DNA of 64,000 nucleotides, from positions 140,717,501 to 140,781,500 of the forward strand of contig CM060831.1 in NCBI GenBank assembly GCA_030762175.1, given 5' to 3'. Under the pieces are notes generated by a model, which saw only the letters and a list, made by a program, of their open reading frames with translations, made no database searches and had not been told where the DNA came from. Position numbers and translations under genes: made by a program. Origin of the DNA: Metallyticus violacea (taxonomy: Eukaryota > Arthropoda > Insecta > Mantodea > Metallyticidae). The first letter of the stretch is position 1; the number at the start of each line of letters is the position of its first letter. Of this stretch, positions 1-10,898 are shown piece after piece.

Positions 1-384
1 AAAGATTCCCTGCAATTTTACACAAATAAAATAAAAATAGTATATTTTAAATTGAAATCGTATCTTATTTTTAAAACACAAAAGCATAAATTTAATTTTT
101 GAGCAATAGATATAATTGTGATAATACTGATTGTTATATACATTGCAAATAAAGGGGACAATAATGTATAGTTTTTCAAAAATAAAATTTTTGTTTTTAA
201 TATCTACATAATCATTTTACATGCGGCATTAAGAAAGAAAGTTTATTCTTTATATTTCATTAATTACCGTAGTGCAGATTGTTTCTGACAGAGTTATAAG
301 TTCGAATTCTAGAGAAATCGGGACATACGCACATTTTTCCGGAAGAATATTTTATTTCGCCTTCCAGAAGTGATAGGAAATATT
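1..384. other. AT-rich spacer
   Basis: AT-rich DNA with no convincing coding frame and no repeat that I can match elsewhere in the window. Confidence 0.6.
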
Positions 385-918
385 CTACAGTGCGGTCCAT
401 TTCAAACTTGCCGGCGTTCTAGCGGGCCATACGGCGCGCATTCACTGGGAAGATGTACTGATGTTTCTGAAATCCGCATTATTGTGCTAATCGGCGTGAT
501 TGTTTCCTAGGACTTCTTCTTATTCTTGTCTGAACATTTGCAAGTTTCTTCTCTGTCAAAACTGTATTCTTTCGGTTTTTCTTTTAGTCTTTAACATACC
601 TAGTTTCACGCCACAATTCAGCTACGTATGGTCTTGAAGGGACATAGCTCCAGGAAAACGACGTCGAACTTTACGTGCACGTCTGTCGTAAGATAATCTC
701 TTTAGGAGATAAGTTTCAACAAGAAATATCATTGCTTGGCACTGTGCCGCACCATTGTAAACAAGGGATGTATTGTGCCTCAACAAGATGTTGAATGACA
801 CTGAGCGGCGTGTGTGTTTATTGATTTTCTTCCCCTGAGGGAGCAGTCGATCCTCCCCAGTAAACTCTTGCCGTACGACCCGCTAGAACACCGGCAGGTT
901 TGAAATGGACCGCATAGT
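385..918. repeat. Element with ~75-bp inverted arms
   Basis: The left arm (about 385-463) and the right arm (about 838-918) are inverted copies. Both read GCGGTCCATTTCAAAC, then TGCCGG, then GTTCTAGCGGG, and both carry a later ACTGGG block. About 375 bp of unrelated sequence separates them. This is the form of a non-autonomous DNA transposon or a foldback insertion. The short minus-strand open frame at 780-995 covers the right arm and is not taken as a gene. No target-site duplication was identified. Confidence 0.5.
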
Positions 919-1978
919 ATTTTGTTTTTCATACTCCGAAACTTCCTTCCTACTGCTTTAAAATAATGGAAGAATCGTGAGTCGATATGATGCATTGTTG
1001 CATTACAATAATTGCTCCTACTCTAATTAAGTTAAAACTGGACTTTATGTAAGATAGTTATATCATACCCAGTGTTGATTAATGATTTTATTTCGTTTTT
1101 GAATGTACCAGATGGCTGCAAGAACTTCCCAAATTTTGTTACGATCTTGGTAACGTTGAAAAAAAAAAAATCAACTTTGCTAAGAAAGCGCACCTATGCA
1201 TCGATTATGCATATTTTGATATGGCCTGAAGCAAAAGACTGAATAAACCTGGTACAAATTTAAAAAATTCCAAAGAAAATAGACAATGCTAAAAATTATA
1301 AGGTTATGTAGGTTACGATAATATTCTATTAAGCAGAAAACTGATTCATAAATTGATGTAACATAAAAATAATACAGAATTTCCATTTATATGTTGTAAG
1401 CGTTTCTCTAAAAGAAATTAAACACAAATTAAAATACATTTAACGTAAACTATAAGATATAAACCTGAAAATATTTAAAGAATGGAGCTAATAAGCATGT
1501 ATTACTGTACCAAACATAAGGATGTCCTGTTTTTCTGGCATACATTTAAATACACACAAAAAAGGGGACTTTTTTTCTTTTCTATCTTTCTGTTTTCAAG
1601 TTTGCATTTGAGCATTAATCAGTGTACTACGTTTTGGACACACAAATCCATATATTTTCTGTATATACATCAGCACTTAGTTATACCGCTTAGATAAACT
1701 TTATACATTTTTCCCCCACTGTGTCTCTTGCAAACAAACGCATGTAGACTAGCGGTCGCCGCGCCGGCGCACTTGGCCGAGTACCAACTGAAGCGGAAAA
1801 TGAAGTGTCATAAACAGTTAAATATTTATTGCATGCAGAATCATGCCAGCGTATTTGAGACGGGACAAGAATACCCGTCATCTGTCCCCTCGATAACATT
1901 CGTGTTCTAGTTCTGTCTTCCTGCATTCTCAAAAGTTGACGTCCGAAAAAACATTTCCTCTCTTACCATTAAAGGACT
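919..1978. other. Spacer without recognised gene
   Basis: AT-rich DNA. Short open frames at 1180-1386, 1482-1697 and 1690-1932 show no recognisable domain and are of the length expected by chance. Confidence 0.6.
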
Positions 1979-2643
1979 AAGGGCCGATCTCACCAATTTC
2001 TTACTAATGGAGAATTAACTAATACCTCCCAATTAAATCTTTTGCATCTCACCAAACTAAATACGAGTCAATTAGCTAATTAGGATTCACACCACGGCCT
2101 TCTGAGTTATAGAAAATCCAGGATTTAAAAGACCATGGACACAGCAAAGAATGCTCTATGCACCATTTATAAAATACCGGAGATCGTTACTCGTTTGTTT
2201 TTCATGACAATTGCACATCGGAATTGGAGGGAAACAAGAGGATTTAATGGTAAGGAAGTTGAGAGCGCTCACTCGATACGCAATTCGTTGGGCCGTTGTC
2301 TAAGTAGTACCAACCTGTGACCATTGCCCATCGAAATTTTACTCAACTGAAACCGCGTTTGGAAATCTGTTTTCTCCATACTATTAAATAAATCTTGTCT
2401 TTCGGAAATTATCCTCATCCGCTTTGGAATAATGAGTCTTCAAATAGCATATTCAACATTTGCCTTGCCATGATGAAAAGTTAATTGAGAATTAACTCGT
2501 TAAATGGCCAAATATACGCCAATTAACTTAATTTGAGTTTAATGAGGGATTAGCATACAATTGTTGATGGTGAGATGCAGTACCCCAATTAAAGGAGAAT
2601 GAAATAGGAGTTAAAAGCTAATTGAGCTCGGTGACATCGGCAC
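1979..2643. mobile_element. MITE-like element with GCCGAT-TCACC termini
   Basis: The left end reads GGGCCGATCTCACC. The right end is the inverse of TGCCGATGTCACC. ACTAA lies just outside both ends and may be the target duplication. Subterminal DNA is rich in CTAATT/AATTAG motifs, and GCATCTCACC recurs inside in inverse orientation. At about 660 bp and without a transposase, this looks like a non-autonomous cut-and-paste element. The superfamily is not certain. Confidence 0.6.
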
Positions 2644-2699
2644 TAACAACTTATAAAACGTCTTTAAAAATTCTCAAAGCCTATTGATCTCTAGATATC

Positions 2700-2966
2700 T
2701 TTTATTATTATTTGATTTATTTAAGGAGACTCTCTAACAGCTCTGGCCATTAGTGTGTCCCATTCAATTCAGGGCGTGAAACTGCCGATAAATTTTGCTT
2801 TGAGATCTCTTCTTTCAGATTTGAGTTTTTTTTTAATGATGCACGAGACCTGCGCTTTACTTCCATTCCGATAGGAACTAAGCCCCCTAAAATTCCATAG
2901 ACTGAGTTTGAACCCGCGACCTTGGATCTACGAGGCAAGTATGGTTTTAACTAGACTACTAGGACT
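2700..2966 (-). mobile_element. SINE family A, degraded copy
   Basis: A diverged minus-strand copy of the tRNA-derived SINE seen better at 3953-4261. The body blocks equivalent to 'GGGCGTGAAAC' and 'AAATTTTGC' are clear. The B-box is still recognisable as the inverse of GGTTCAAACTC. The head lies near 2960 and the tail near 2700. Confidence 0.75.
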
Positions 2967-3362
2967 AATGGCAATAGAACTACCGCATTCCCACATCCTC
3001 ACAATATGTCCGACGAGTAAGGCTGATGCTAGCAAGTGAAGACCCATACAATGCTGACTTAGTGCGGAAGCTGCCTACCCTCACTCGTACTCTGTGAGGA
3101 TCAGGGGGTGAGTTAAACTTATACGGGGCACTTATTTACCATTTTTAAGGCCGGTATAGTTTTTCTGTATGGAGAGATTTCCAAAGCACTGCGACTCTCT
3201 CTCTAGCTAACATCGATAGAATGCTAAATCTATAGGTTTGGTTCCCATCAATGCTCACAGGTCTAGTTTGTCTGTTTAATATCCAAGCGGCACCGTTGCA
3301 GTCTTCCTATTACCCTGCAAGTCCAGGGCAATGTTCAACGTTCAACCATTACTAAGGTCGTC
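2967..3362. other. Spacer between SINE copies
   Basis: No recognisable coding or repeat structure. Confidence 0.5.
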
Positions 3363-3663
3363 GATCCTGGTGGTGTAGTGGTAACTATACTTGCCTTCTA
3401 AACCCAAGATCGCGGGTTCAAACCCGGCCAGGATCGATGGATTTTTTTCGGGCGTAAAATTCTAAGCATGGCTTCCTTCGGAAGGGAAGTAAAGTAAAGT
3501 AAAGTCGTGGGTCCCGTGTCGTACATTTGCGGCACGATAAAGAACCTCAGGCCTGAAAGAAGAGGCCTCTGAGCAAAATTTGTCGGCCGTTTCACGCCCT
3601 GAATTGAATGCGGCGCTGATGGCCTGAGATGTTAAAGAGCGTCCGTAAGTAAAAAAAGAAATA
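3363..3663 (+). mobile_element. SINE family A
   Basis: The tRNA-like head has an A box in TGGTGTAGTGG and a B box in GGTTCAAACCC, and its ends pair (GATCCTGG with CCAGGATC). The family body follows (TTTTTTCGGGCGTAAAA, CTTCCTTCGGAAGGGAAGTAAAG, GGCCTCTGAGCAAAA). This copy has a short extra run of AGTAA repeats inside the body. RNA polymerase III promoter boxes are implied by the tRNA origin. A LINE would supply mobilisation in trans. Confidence 0.9.
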
Positions 3664-3952
3664 ATTACTAAGCATTGGCTCAATGTGGTGGTAGACCAGC
3701 ATGTGTAACTATTATCCGATTAAAATTATGCAAAATAAGTGCTGCTCTGTCCCCATGGGAATTGGACCCTGATCCATAGTAGATACTGTTCAGAGCTGTA
3801 AAGTAGATTTAAGAGTCAACGTTATTGTTATCTTCGCATGATCCCGGATTTTGATGAGAATGGATTGGAATACGGGATCCTAGGAGGATATTTAGATACT
3901 TCTGCCTTGTTCAATTACCGGCAGTTTGTTCCTACGTACCTACGTCCTCCGG

Positions 3953-4261
3953 GTCGGTCCTGGTGGTGTAGTGGTTACCATACTTGCCTCCTATACCCAA
4001 AACGCGGGTTCGAACCCGGCCAGGACCGATGGATTTTTTCGGGCGTAAAAATCGTAGGTATGGCTTCCTTCGGAAGGGAAGTAAAGCCGTGGGTCCCGTG
4101 TCGTACATTTACGGCACGATAAAGAACCTCAAGCCTGAAAGAGAGGCCTCTGAGCAAAATTTGTCGGCCGTTTCACGCCCTGAGTTGAATGGGACGCTGA
4201 TGACCTGAGCTGTTAAAGAGCGTCCTTAAATAAATCAATCAAAAAAAAAAAAAAAAAAAAA
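3953..4261 (+). mobile_element. SINE family A, best preserved copy
   Basis: The head folds like a tRNA: acceptor arms GGTCCTGG and CCAGGACC, A box TGGTGTAGTGGTTACC, B box GGTTCGAACCC. It ends in a run of about 24 A. The insertion is flanked by an exact 11-bp duplication, ACGTCCTCCGG, at 3942-3952 and 4262-4272. That is direct evidence of a target-primed retrotransposition event young enough to keep the duplication intact. Confidence 0.95.
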
Positions 4262-4272
4262 ACGTCCTCCGG

Positions 4273-4562
4273 AAGGAAGGAGGGAGACACTGGGCGGTTG
4301 GGATCGACGGGCTTTGAGGCACGGACGCCGGCGGAGACCCCCTCCACTCCAAAGCGTTTGAGCCTCTCAGAAATTCCAACTCTAAAGACCTCGGGACGGA
4401 AACCTTTTCAAAGCACAAAACATCGCCACACAGCGCCAGTAGATCTCACACTGGCATTTTCGGGCCTGTAAAAGAACCAACGAAGAAATGGGAGAGCGGA
4501 AATATGCATTCCATAATTCGCTTAAGCGACGAGGAGAAAACACGAAAAAATTCAAGGTCGAG
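4273..4562. other. Spacer, GC-richer
   Basis: Somewhat GC-rich DNA with no recognisable gene. It may include the body of the tRNA-like SINE whose head is at 4563-4641. Confidence 0.4.
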
Positions 4563-4641
4563 ATGACCGGCCCTAAGGGATTTGAACCCGATACCTCCCG
4601 AATGCGAGTTACTGCTTGAGCCAGCCCGTTCAAGATTTCGG
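4563..4641 (-). mobile_element. tRNA-like SINE head, third family
   Basis: On the minus strand the sequence has GGCTCAAGCAGTAACTC as a D-arm/A-box-like stretch. A T-arm with a perfect stem follows (GGGTTCAAATCCC, containing the B box). It does not match SINE A or B. I read it as the head of another tRNA-derived SINE. A true tRNA gene is unlikely because the acceptor arm pairs poorly. Confidence 0.5.
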
Positions 4642-5511
4642 TTCTCTAAGAGTTGAGTCCTCAATTGCGTTAGGATGTAGAAGGACGGTGTCTATAACAA
4701 ATCTGGGGATGGCGACAAACACCTTAATTAGGAAGCAGCAAAAGGTAGAGGTGCGTTAAGGCGAAGTGTTTACTAGAACCGCCACGCTCTGGGGATCTCT
4801 TGAGACTAGTCAGGCAAGTAATTGTGTTTGTGAGTGCGACGTGAAGGGAGGAGCGAGAAAACTTTCCTTCCTTCCTTGCTTCCTTCATTCCTTCCTTCCA
4901 CGCTTCGCTAAAACTCAAACCAGCTTAAACAGTAAACTGCATGTTCAAGCAACCTGTTTTTAATTACTCTCTGGCGAAATGAGGGAGGGTATCATGTGTC
5001 TTCAACAATCGCTAGTGACTAGCAGAACTTTCATGTCGGGGAAAAAAGTAAGAGATAGAGGGGGGGGGGGTGAAAATCGGGAAAAAGTCTTGTTGTTTGC
5101 GACTTGGAACAGCTTGTTTTACGTCAGTTAATTAACAGTGGATTTTTGAATGCTGGTAATTGTTATCGTGAAATAAATCCCTACTTAGAGTTTTACTTAC
5201 TAACGTCCTTCCCCCTTACACACACGTTTGCTGGATTAAAAATTTAAGGACATGCTGATTATCCACTTCTTCTTCATCTCCTGCTCATTTTCTTGTCTTT
5301 CCTCTTTTCTGCTTTGACATAACGCGGATCTTAAATGAAAGAAGTTACATCCTCTCTGTTTGGTGGCAGTGTGAGCTAAGGGATTAGCAACGTCATGGAA
5401 ATAGCGACCTAATTACACCGCACAACATTTCTGGCGCCTGGTTCAGCCCTTTGATTTAATCGTTTCTATCAATCGCTGATGTTGGGAGGTGGGAGGTGCA
5501 GCGTGCGTATC
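4642..5511. other. Spacer with short low-complexity runs
   Basis: Contains a short CCTT-rich stretch near 4860-4900 and a G10 run near 5061. No gene or repeat family recognised. Confidence 0.55.
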
Positions 5512-6052
5512 AGCAGCAGCAGTAGTAGTAGTAGTAGTAATAGTATTAGTAGTAGCAGCAATAATAGTAGTAATACTAGTAGTAGTAGTAGTAGTAGTAC
5601 TAGCAGCAGCAGTAGGAGTAATACTAGTAGTAACAGTAGTAGCGGTAGTAGTAGTAGTAGTAATAGTAATACTAGTAGTAGTAGAAGTAGTAGTAGTAGT
5701 AATACTAGTAGTAGTAGTAGTAGTAGTAGCACCAATAGTAGTAGTAGCAGTAGTACTAGTAATACTAGTAGTAACAGTAGTAGCGGTAGTAGTAGTAGTA
5801 ATACTAGTAGTAGTAGTAGTAGCACCAATAGTAGTAGTAGCAGTAGTAGTAATAATAGTAGTAGTAGTAGTAGCAGCAGTAGTAGTAATACTAGTAGTAA
5901 CAGTAGTAGCGGTAGTAGTAGTAATACTAGTAGTAGTAGTAGTAGCAGCAGTAGTAGTAGTAATACTACTAGTAGTAGTTGTAGTAGCAGCAGCAGTAGT
6001 AGTAGTAGTAGTAACTGTAGTAGTAATACTAGTAGTAGTGTAATAGTAATAC

Positions 6053-6093
<41 letters not shown>

Positions 6094-6403
6094 CTAGTAG
6101 TGGTAGCAGCAGTAATAGTAGTAGTAGTAATACTAGTAGCAGTAGCAGCAGTAGTAGTAGTAGTAGTAATACTACTAGTAGTAGTAGTATAAGTAGTAGT
6201 AGCAGCAGTAGTAGTAATACTAGTAGTAGTGTAATAGTAATACTAGTAGTAGTAGTTGCATAGTAGTAGTAATACTAGTAGTAGTTGTAGCAGCAGCAGT
6301 AGTATTAGTAGTAGTAGTAGTAGTTGCATAGTAGTAGTAATACTAGTAGTAGTTGTAGCAGCAGTAGTATTAGTAGTAGTAGTACTAGTAGTAGTAGTAG
6401 TAA

Positions 6404-6442
<39 letters not shown>

Positions 6443-6451
6443 TAGTAGTAT
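5512..6451. repeat. AGT/AGC trinucleotide array, ~940 bp
   Basis: Nearly uninterrupted AGT trinucleotides with AGC, AAT, ACT and GGT variants. Internal segments are duplicated, for example the block with ACTAGTAGTAACAGTAGTAGC. All six frames stay open for long stretches and give polyserine, polyvaline or polyleucine. These are artefacts of the repeat and not genes. Confidence 0.95.
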
Positions 6452-7640
6452 ATTTAGTTCAGTGTTACCAATATAACAAAATTTCACCAAGCACAAAGTT
6501 AAAAGGACAGTACGTGCTTTTATAATACAAGATTTGATTTAACACAAAGTTATTGATTATATATCTCACAATAAACTATAAAGCAAACATATATGAAACA
6601 ATAAAATAAAAACCAAAAATTAAATCAAATAAACAAAAGAGAAACTTTTAAAAATAAATATACATATAAAAATATACAGAAGTATGTTAGAAATGACACA
6701 CATAGAAATTTGCCCAATCTCTCTTCCCCTTCGTTGCCTGCTTGCATAGCCCAGCATGTCCATCTTCCTCTGTTAGGTCCTGTAAAGGAGTGCGGTAGAT
6801 AATTTTTCTTCCTTTCTTCCGTACCTTTACATTCAGACAGTATCTATACTCATGATTCTCCGCTCATAATAGTCAATGATTTTCATCATTCGCCATGTCT
6901 ATCGTCTGAACTACGCAAGCCCCTGTCTAGGTATTTTGGCTACTATTCCATTCCCCATTCAAATTTTAGCTCAGGTTGTACTTCCAGCTAAATCATCTCT
7001 ATGCATTCCGCAATTGTCTACTGCCTATCCACAACCCTTTAGCGGCTCTTAACCTTCCTCCATGCGTTCTTTCTATTCCCGTTACCCACCAACTAAATGG
7101 ATTCCAACCCTGTTGTTTTCAGTCCCTGATTTGACAAAAATGTTATCATTGTAAATTTATCTTGTTATCAAAAATGTTTATTGCGAAGTGTTATCATCCG
7201 ATAATAGGGAAACATTCAAATCGTTTCTTACAGAATGTCTATGCATTTGGTGAATTCGCAGATGAATAATGTATAATGTTCAAATAGTATTCAGTCATAA
7301 GACAACACATTACTGTGTAGCACATGAACAATATACGAATTGTACTGCTCGTTTGTTATCTGTATTGCAACTTAAATAATTTTGTTAAATGCAAGAGGGC
7401 ATTAAGCATATACTTTAAACGATTTTCTTAAATATCCATGTAGTTATCATTGATGTAACACAACTTAGTACATCTTGACTTTTCCATGTTCTGAAGTACA
7501 TACATTGTACAAGAACCTAGGAAAGTAGATAAATAGTAATTTTACTCTGTCATTTTTATGAGCGTTATTTACAATTTTGGATGATAGAATTCAGTACCTC
7601 ATTTTTTTTCCCCCGATTGTAGAGCAGTTTAGTCTCTGAA
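6452..7640. other. Spacer without recognised gene
   Basis: AT-rich DNA with no open frame of note and no recognised repeat. Confidence 0.6.
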
Positions 7641-7699
7641 ATACTTCTTAGGCTTTCACAACCGGTGTTATAGTTACAACAGTTAAACTTTTCCGTGGT

Positions 7700-7765
7700 T
7701 CATGGTTTAATATGCTACCATAGCTTTCACCAACTACTGCGGGTGGTATCATCAGTGGACGATGA
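7700..7765 (-). ncRNA. Hammerhead-ribozyme-like motif in Penelope terminus
   Basis: The minus strand has CTGATGA (7749-7755), a stem II region and GAAA (7725-7728), followed by a short helix GCTA-TGG-TAGC. These are the conserved boxes and order of a minimal type I hammerhead. Penelope-like elements are known to carry such ribozymes in their terminal repeats. In related copies at 20.0-20.24 kb, stem II (CCAAC/GTTGG) pairs cleanly. The cleavage-site position and stem I are not convincing, so activity is uncertain. Confidence 0.5.
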
Positions 7766-7907
7766 ACAACACCTGACTGCTTAAAGACGACAGTATCGAT
7801 CCGTCTCTGTCTGGTTTTAGTAGGTCGATCAATATTATGTAGTGGTGGAAGTGGAGAGGAGAGAGGAGGGAAAAGGGGGGTAGTTGTTTGTTTTTAAGAA
7901 CTGGTGT

Positions 7908-8138
7908 TCATGCGATACTCAGGTGATATCCGCCGTCTCTGTTAAAGCTATTTGAATGCTGTTGTATTTCCAATGCCTCTTTCCTGGCTAGATTGTAAAA
8001 GCCCGTTTTATTAAAGAGTATGACATGGCATTCATTTATGGCCTGTTTTGCTACCGCACATTGTTCAGGTTGATTAAGCGAAGGTGTCGCTGATGTTCCT
8101 CCAATCGTTTTTAATGGAGCCTGTGTACACTTTGCCAC
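7908..8138 (-). pseudogene. Penelope-like element C-terminal region (GIY-YIG side)
   Basis: A 76-residue open frame containing QCAVAKQAINECH, then FYNLARKEALEIQQH, then NRDGGYHLS. This pattern precedes the C-terminus of Penelope-like polyproteins downstream of the reverse transcriptase, next to or within the GIY-YIG endonuclease domain that nicks DNA for target-primed reverse transcription. The frame is a fragment. The catalytic GIY and YIG strands themselves are not visible in an open frame here. Confidence 0.65.
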
Positions 8139-8139
8139 G

Positions 8140-8733
8140 CTGACATGATATTTTATGAATTCCCGTGTGTCAAGAGGGTGCCTGGGGTCTTTGCATTACC
8201 AAGTTTGACGTAATTTAACAGTTGTTATGAAGATAGATTGTATGCCTTTTTTTTCTTTAATATACCTGCGATACGCACAGTAAAGTGTTCTATGTAAGTT
8301 AAAAAGCTTTGAGTTTTTTGTGTAAGTGTGAGATATTAGCTTAGGATGGATGCATTTGTTGCTATATTATTGGCCTTAAAACATCGCGGAGATGGTTTAG
8401 CTCATGTTTAAGATGTTCTGGTTCTGTGATGGTTTTAGCTCTGTGTATTAAAGACTATATTAGGATTCTTTTTTTGTGCAGTATGGTGATTCGATCTGGC
8501 GTTGAGATATCTTTCCGTATGTGTGTGTTTTCTATAAACTTGATGGCCAAGGGCTCCAGATGATTTCCTCCGAACTTCTAGAAAGAGAAGTGTATCATTA
8601 CTTTCTCTTTCTATAATTAATTTTATATTTTCATGGAAACTATTTAGATGTTCTAAAAAGGACTGCAGTTTGTGATGTCCATGTGGTCATATAACAAAAC
8701 TATCCTCCACATATCTCAACAAGAGTTAAGGTT
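8140..8733 (-). pseudogene. Penelope-like reverse transcriptase, C-terminal part
   Basis: Translating the minus strand across frames gives, from right to left, a 'VEDSFVI' block, 'LQSFLEHLNSFHENIKLIIE', then 'LLFLEV' and finally 'YRKHTHTERYLNA' followed by 'SNHH'. These are the consecutive conserved blocks of Penelope-like reverse transcriptases after the catalytic aspartates. Stops and frame changes between blocks mean no intact protein is made. The gene continues upstream on the far side of the inserted mariner. Confidence 0.7.
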
Positions 8734-8735
8734 TA

Positions 8736-10012
8736 CGAGGGTAGGTGCATAAGTTTCCGGCCTCGCCGATAAGGATTATCGCCATCACAAAAGCCTTATC
8801 GCCTTCACAAAATCCTTATCTGGTGTCTTATCTGGTAAGTAAACAATTGCAGCTGTAACTTCTGCTCTCCTGTGTTCAGTTGTTCAGATATAGTTCCATA
8901 AAGAAGGCTATGTGTAGAAGATTATGACAGGTTCAAAATGGAGTATCGACCTGTTATTAAGTTCTTAACAAAAGAAGGACTTACCCCAAATGAAATTAAA
9001 CAGCGATTGGATGGCATATATGGTGAAGGAACCCCCTCATACTTTACCGTAAAAGAATAAGCCAAACTTTTTCAAATGGGTCGAGAAAGCATTGAAGACG
9101 AAGAGCGTGCAGGTCGCCCTTGGAGGTGCTCACTCTGAAAGCATCGCTCTTGTGGAAGGAGAAATTATGGAAGACAGGCGGCTCAAAGTTACAGAAATAC
9201 CAAGGTTGGGTCTTTATAATTATTCACGAACATTTAAACATTAATAAGATTAATGCAAAATGAGTGCCTCAGTCCAAAAGCAGCAACGAGTCATCTGTTG
9301 TCAGGCATTTTTGGAGCTCTGCCAAATGAGAGAGAGAGAGAGAAGTTCTGCAAACCGTTGTTACAGGAGATGAAACTATGGTCCTTTACTATGGTCTCTT
9401 GCCCAAAAGAGAATCAATGAATTGGCGAAAACTTCGCGAAGCTTCGCCTCTATAGGCCAGGGTCACTTAGTCAACCAAGAAGAGCATGCCCACAATATTT
9501 TGGGACTGTGAAGGAAGATTCTTCATTGACTTCAAGAAGAGAAACACACAGTAAATGGGGAGTACTATGCTGGCCTACTGCACAAACTACGTGCTTCAAT
9601 CAAAGAGAAAAGGCGAGGAAAGCTGAGTAGTGGTGTGCGCCCTTTTCACAACAGCGCATCTGTGCACACAGTTCTTGTTGCAGAGGAAGCTGAGAAGAAA
9701 TGTGACTTCAAGGAGATGGGCCATCCACCCTACAGCCCATATCTAACTCCCAGTAACTATTTCCTCTTCTCAAAACTCAAAGGACCTTGGAGGAAGGAAA
9801 TGCAAGTGTGACGAAGAAGTGATGGATGCTGTTTATGCCCATTTTACAGACAAGACTTCCGACTATTTTCGGGGGGGGGGGAATTGAAATGTTAATTCAA
9901 AGATGTGCGAAGTGTATTGAAATAAAGGGCAACTATATTGAAAAGTGAAATATAGTTTTTGTCTTTATCATACATAGAAAATAGAGGCTGGGAACTTATG
10001 GACCTATCCTGG
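8736..10012 (+). mobile_element. Full-length mariner, copy 1
   Basis: Bounded by TA on both sides (8734-8735 and 10013-10014). Inverted termini read GGTAGGTGCATAAGTTTCC on the left and GGATAGGTCCATAAGTTCCC for the inverse of the right end. The length of 1,277 bp is typical for mariner. Inside is a broken transposase frame starting near 8938. It inserted into the Penelope-like element, so it is the younger of the two. Confidence 0.9.
8938..9811 (+). pseudogene. Mariner transposase, SETMAR-like, broken
   Basis: The N-terminus (MEYRPVIKFLTKEG) is the first helix-turn-helix of mariner transposases. Further on come 'VTGDETMV' (first catalytic Asp), 'FWDCEGRFFIDF' (second Asp region) and a 'YSPYLTPSNYF' stretch where the third Asp is normally seen in SPDL-PSDYF. 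That last motif has lost both acidic residues. Frameshifts and stops, for example near 9058 (TAA), interrupt the frame. The normal role is cut-and-paste transposition at TA sites. This copy cannot encode an active enzyme. Confidence 0.85.
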
Positions 10013-10101
10013 TATATTCAGCAGTGTCTAGAGCCTTCTCCTTGTAAAGTAATGCATAAAGAAATTGGCTATTACAGGTCTTAATGGACTTACCATTGCT
10101 A

Positions 10102-10401
10102 CTAATTTTTTCTGTTCATAGAATTTGCTGTAGTTAGGACTTTTTTAAATAAAGCAATTTCTACTGCTTTGAAGTGGAGTTGTAGAAGTTCCAAAGTGTC
10201 CTTGATGGATAGATTTGTGAACAGAGAATCAAAATCAAAGCTCACAAGAATATCGTTATGCTTGATGTTGACTCTATCAATGGTTTCCACTAAATGTTTT
10301 AGAATTCTTGATGTGATGTTCCGATTGTGGTAACATTGGACAAGACAAGGATGCCAAGTGCTGAGGTAATTTGTATGTTGGTGAGTCAAAGGTGTTGACA
10401 A
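10102..10401 (-). pseudogene. Penelope-like reverse transcriptase, central part
   Basis: A 99-residue open frame with 'DILVSFDFDSLFTNLSI' near residues 49-66. This is the conserved block in which Penelope-like reverse transcriptases place the first catalytic aspartate (usually D-x-LVSFDV-SLFTN). The preceding 'NITSRILKHLVETI' also fits the family. It is a fragment whose downstream part is displaced by the mariner at 8736-10012. Confidence 0.85.
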
Positions 10402-10649
10402 TAGCGCTTAAGGGAATATGTGATTTATGTACCTTCCGGAGTCCGTTCAGTCTAGGAGGTAGACTATTAGTTGTTTTATTTCCTCAGGTTTCCATTTGGT
10501 CTTCTTTACAAGAACACTTGTAGTTGGATCCTTGGCTAGCCTTGTGTAGGTGTCTGGTGTTTCATTTGCTCCTCATATTCTGCTGAATCCATCACGATCG
10601 TAGCATTGCTTTTATCAGCTGGCAGAATGATGATATTGTCGCAAGTTTT

Positions 10650-10898
10650 TCATTCCTGATCTTTCCTTCCTGTTAAGGCTGTTCTTAGGAAGTGCTTTGC
10701 TTTCTTTAAAATCCTGTATGCTTCTTCTGCGTCAGCTGTGGGAAGATCACAAATACCATTTTTCACCTGTGTGATAGTGGTTTCCTTTGGAATCTTCTTA
10801 GGCGCTAAGATAAAATTATGTCCTTTAGCTAGGAGTGCAACTGCATCTGGAGACAGCTGGTGGTTGAATAAATTCATGATTAGTTTATTGACGTTCAA
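10650..10898 (-). pseudogene. Penelope-like element N-terminal region
   Basis: An 82-residue frame with 'LFNHQLSPDAVALLAKGHNF', then 'PKKIPKETTI', then 'DLPTADAEEAYRIL'. This is the region just ahead of the reverse transcriptase in Penelope-like polyproteins (typically 'NLS...L-x-x-E-x-x-LL-x-KGL-F-x-PxP'). It lies upstream of the reverse-transcriptase block at 10102-10401 on the same strand, with frame breaks between. Confidence 0.8.

Noticed and set aside
3956..4030. A tRNA gene
   Set aside because: It folds like a tRNA but is joined to the SINE body, repeats eight times in the window and is flanked by target duplications, so it is a SINE head.
5469..6496. Long open frames encoding polyserine, polyvaline and polyleucine
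   Set aside because: All frames are open because the DNA is an AGT/AGC trinucleotide array. No start context or non-repeat domain supports a gene.
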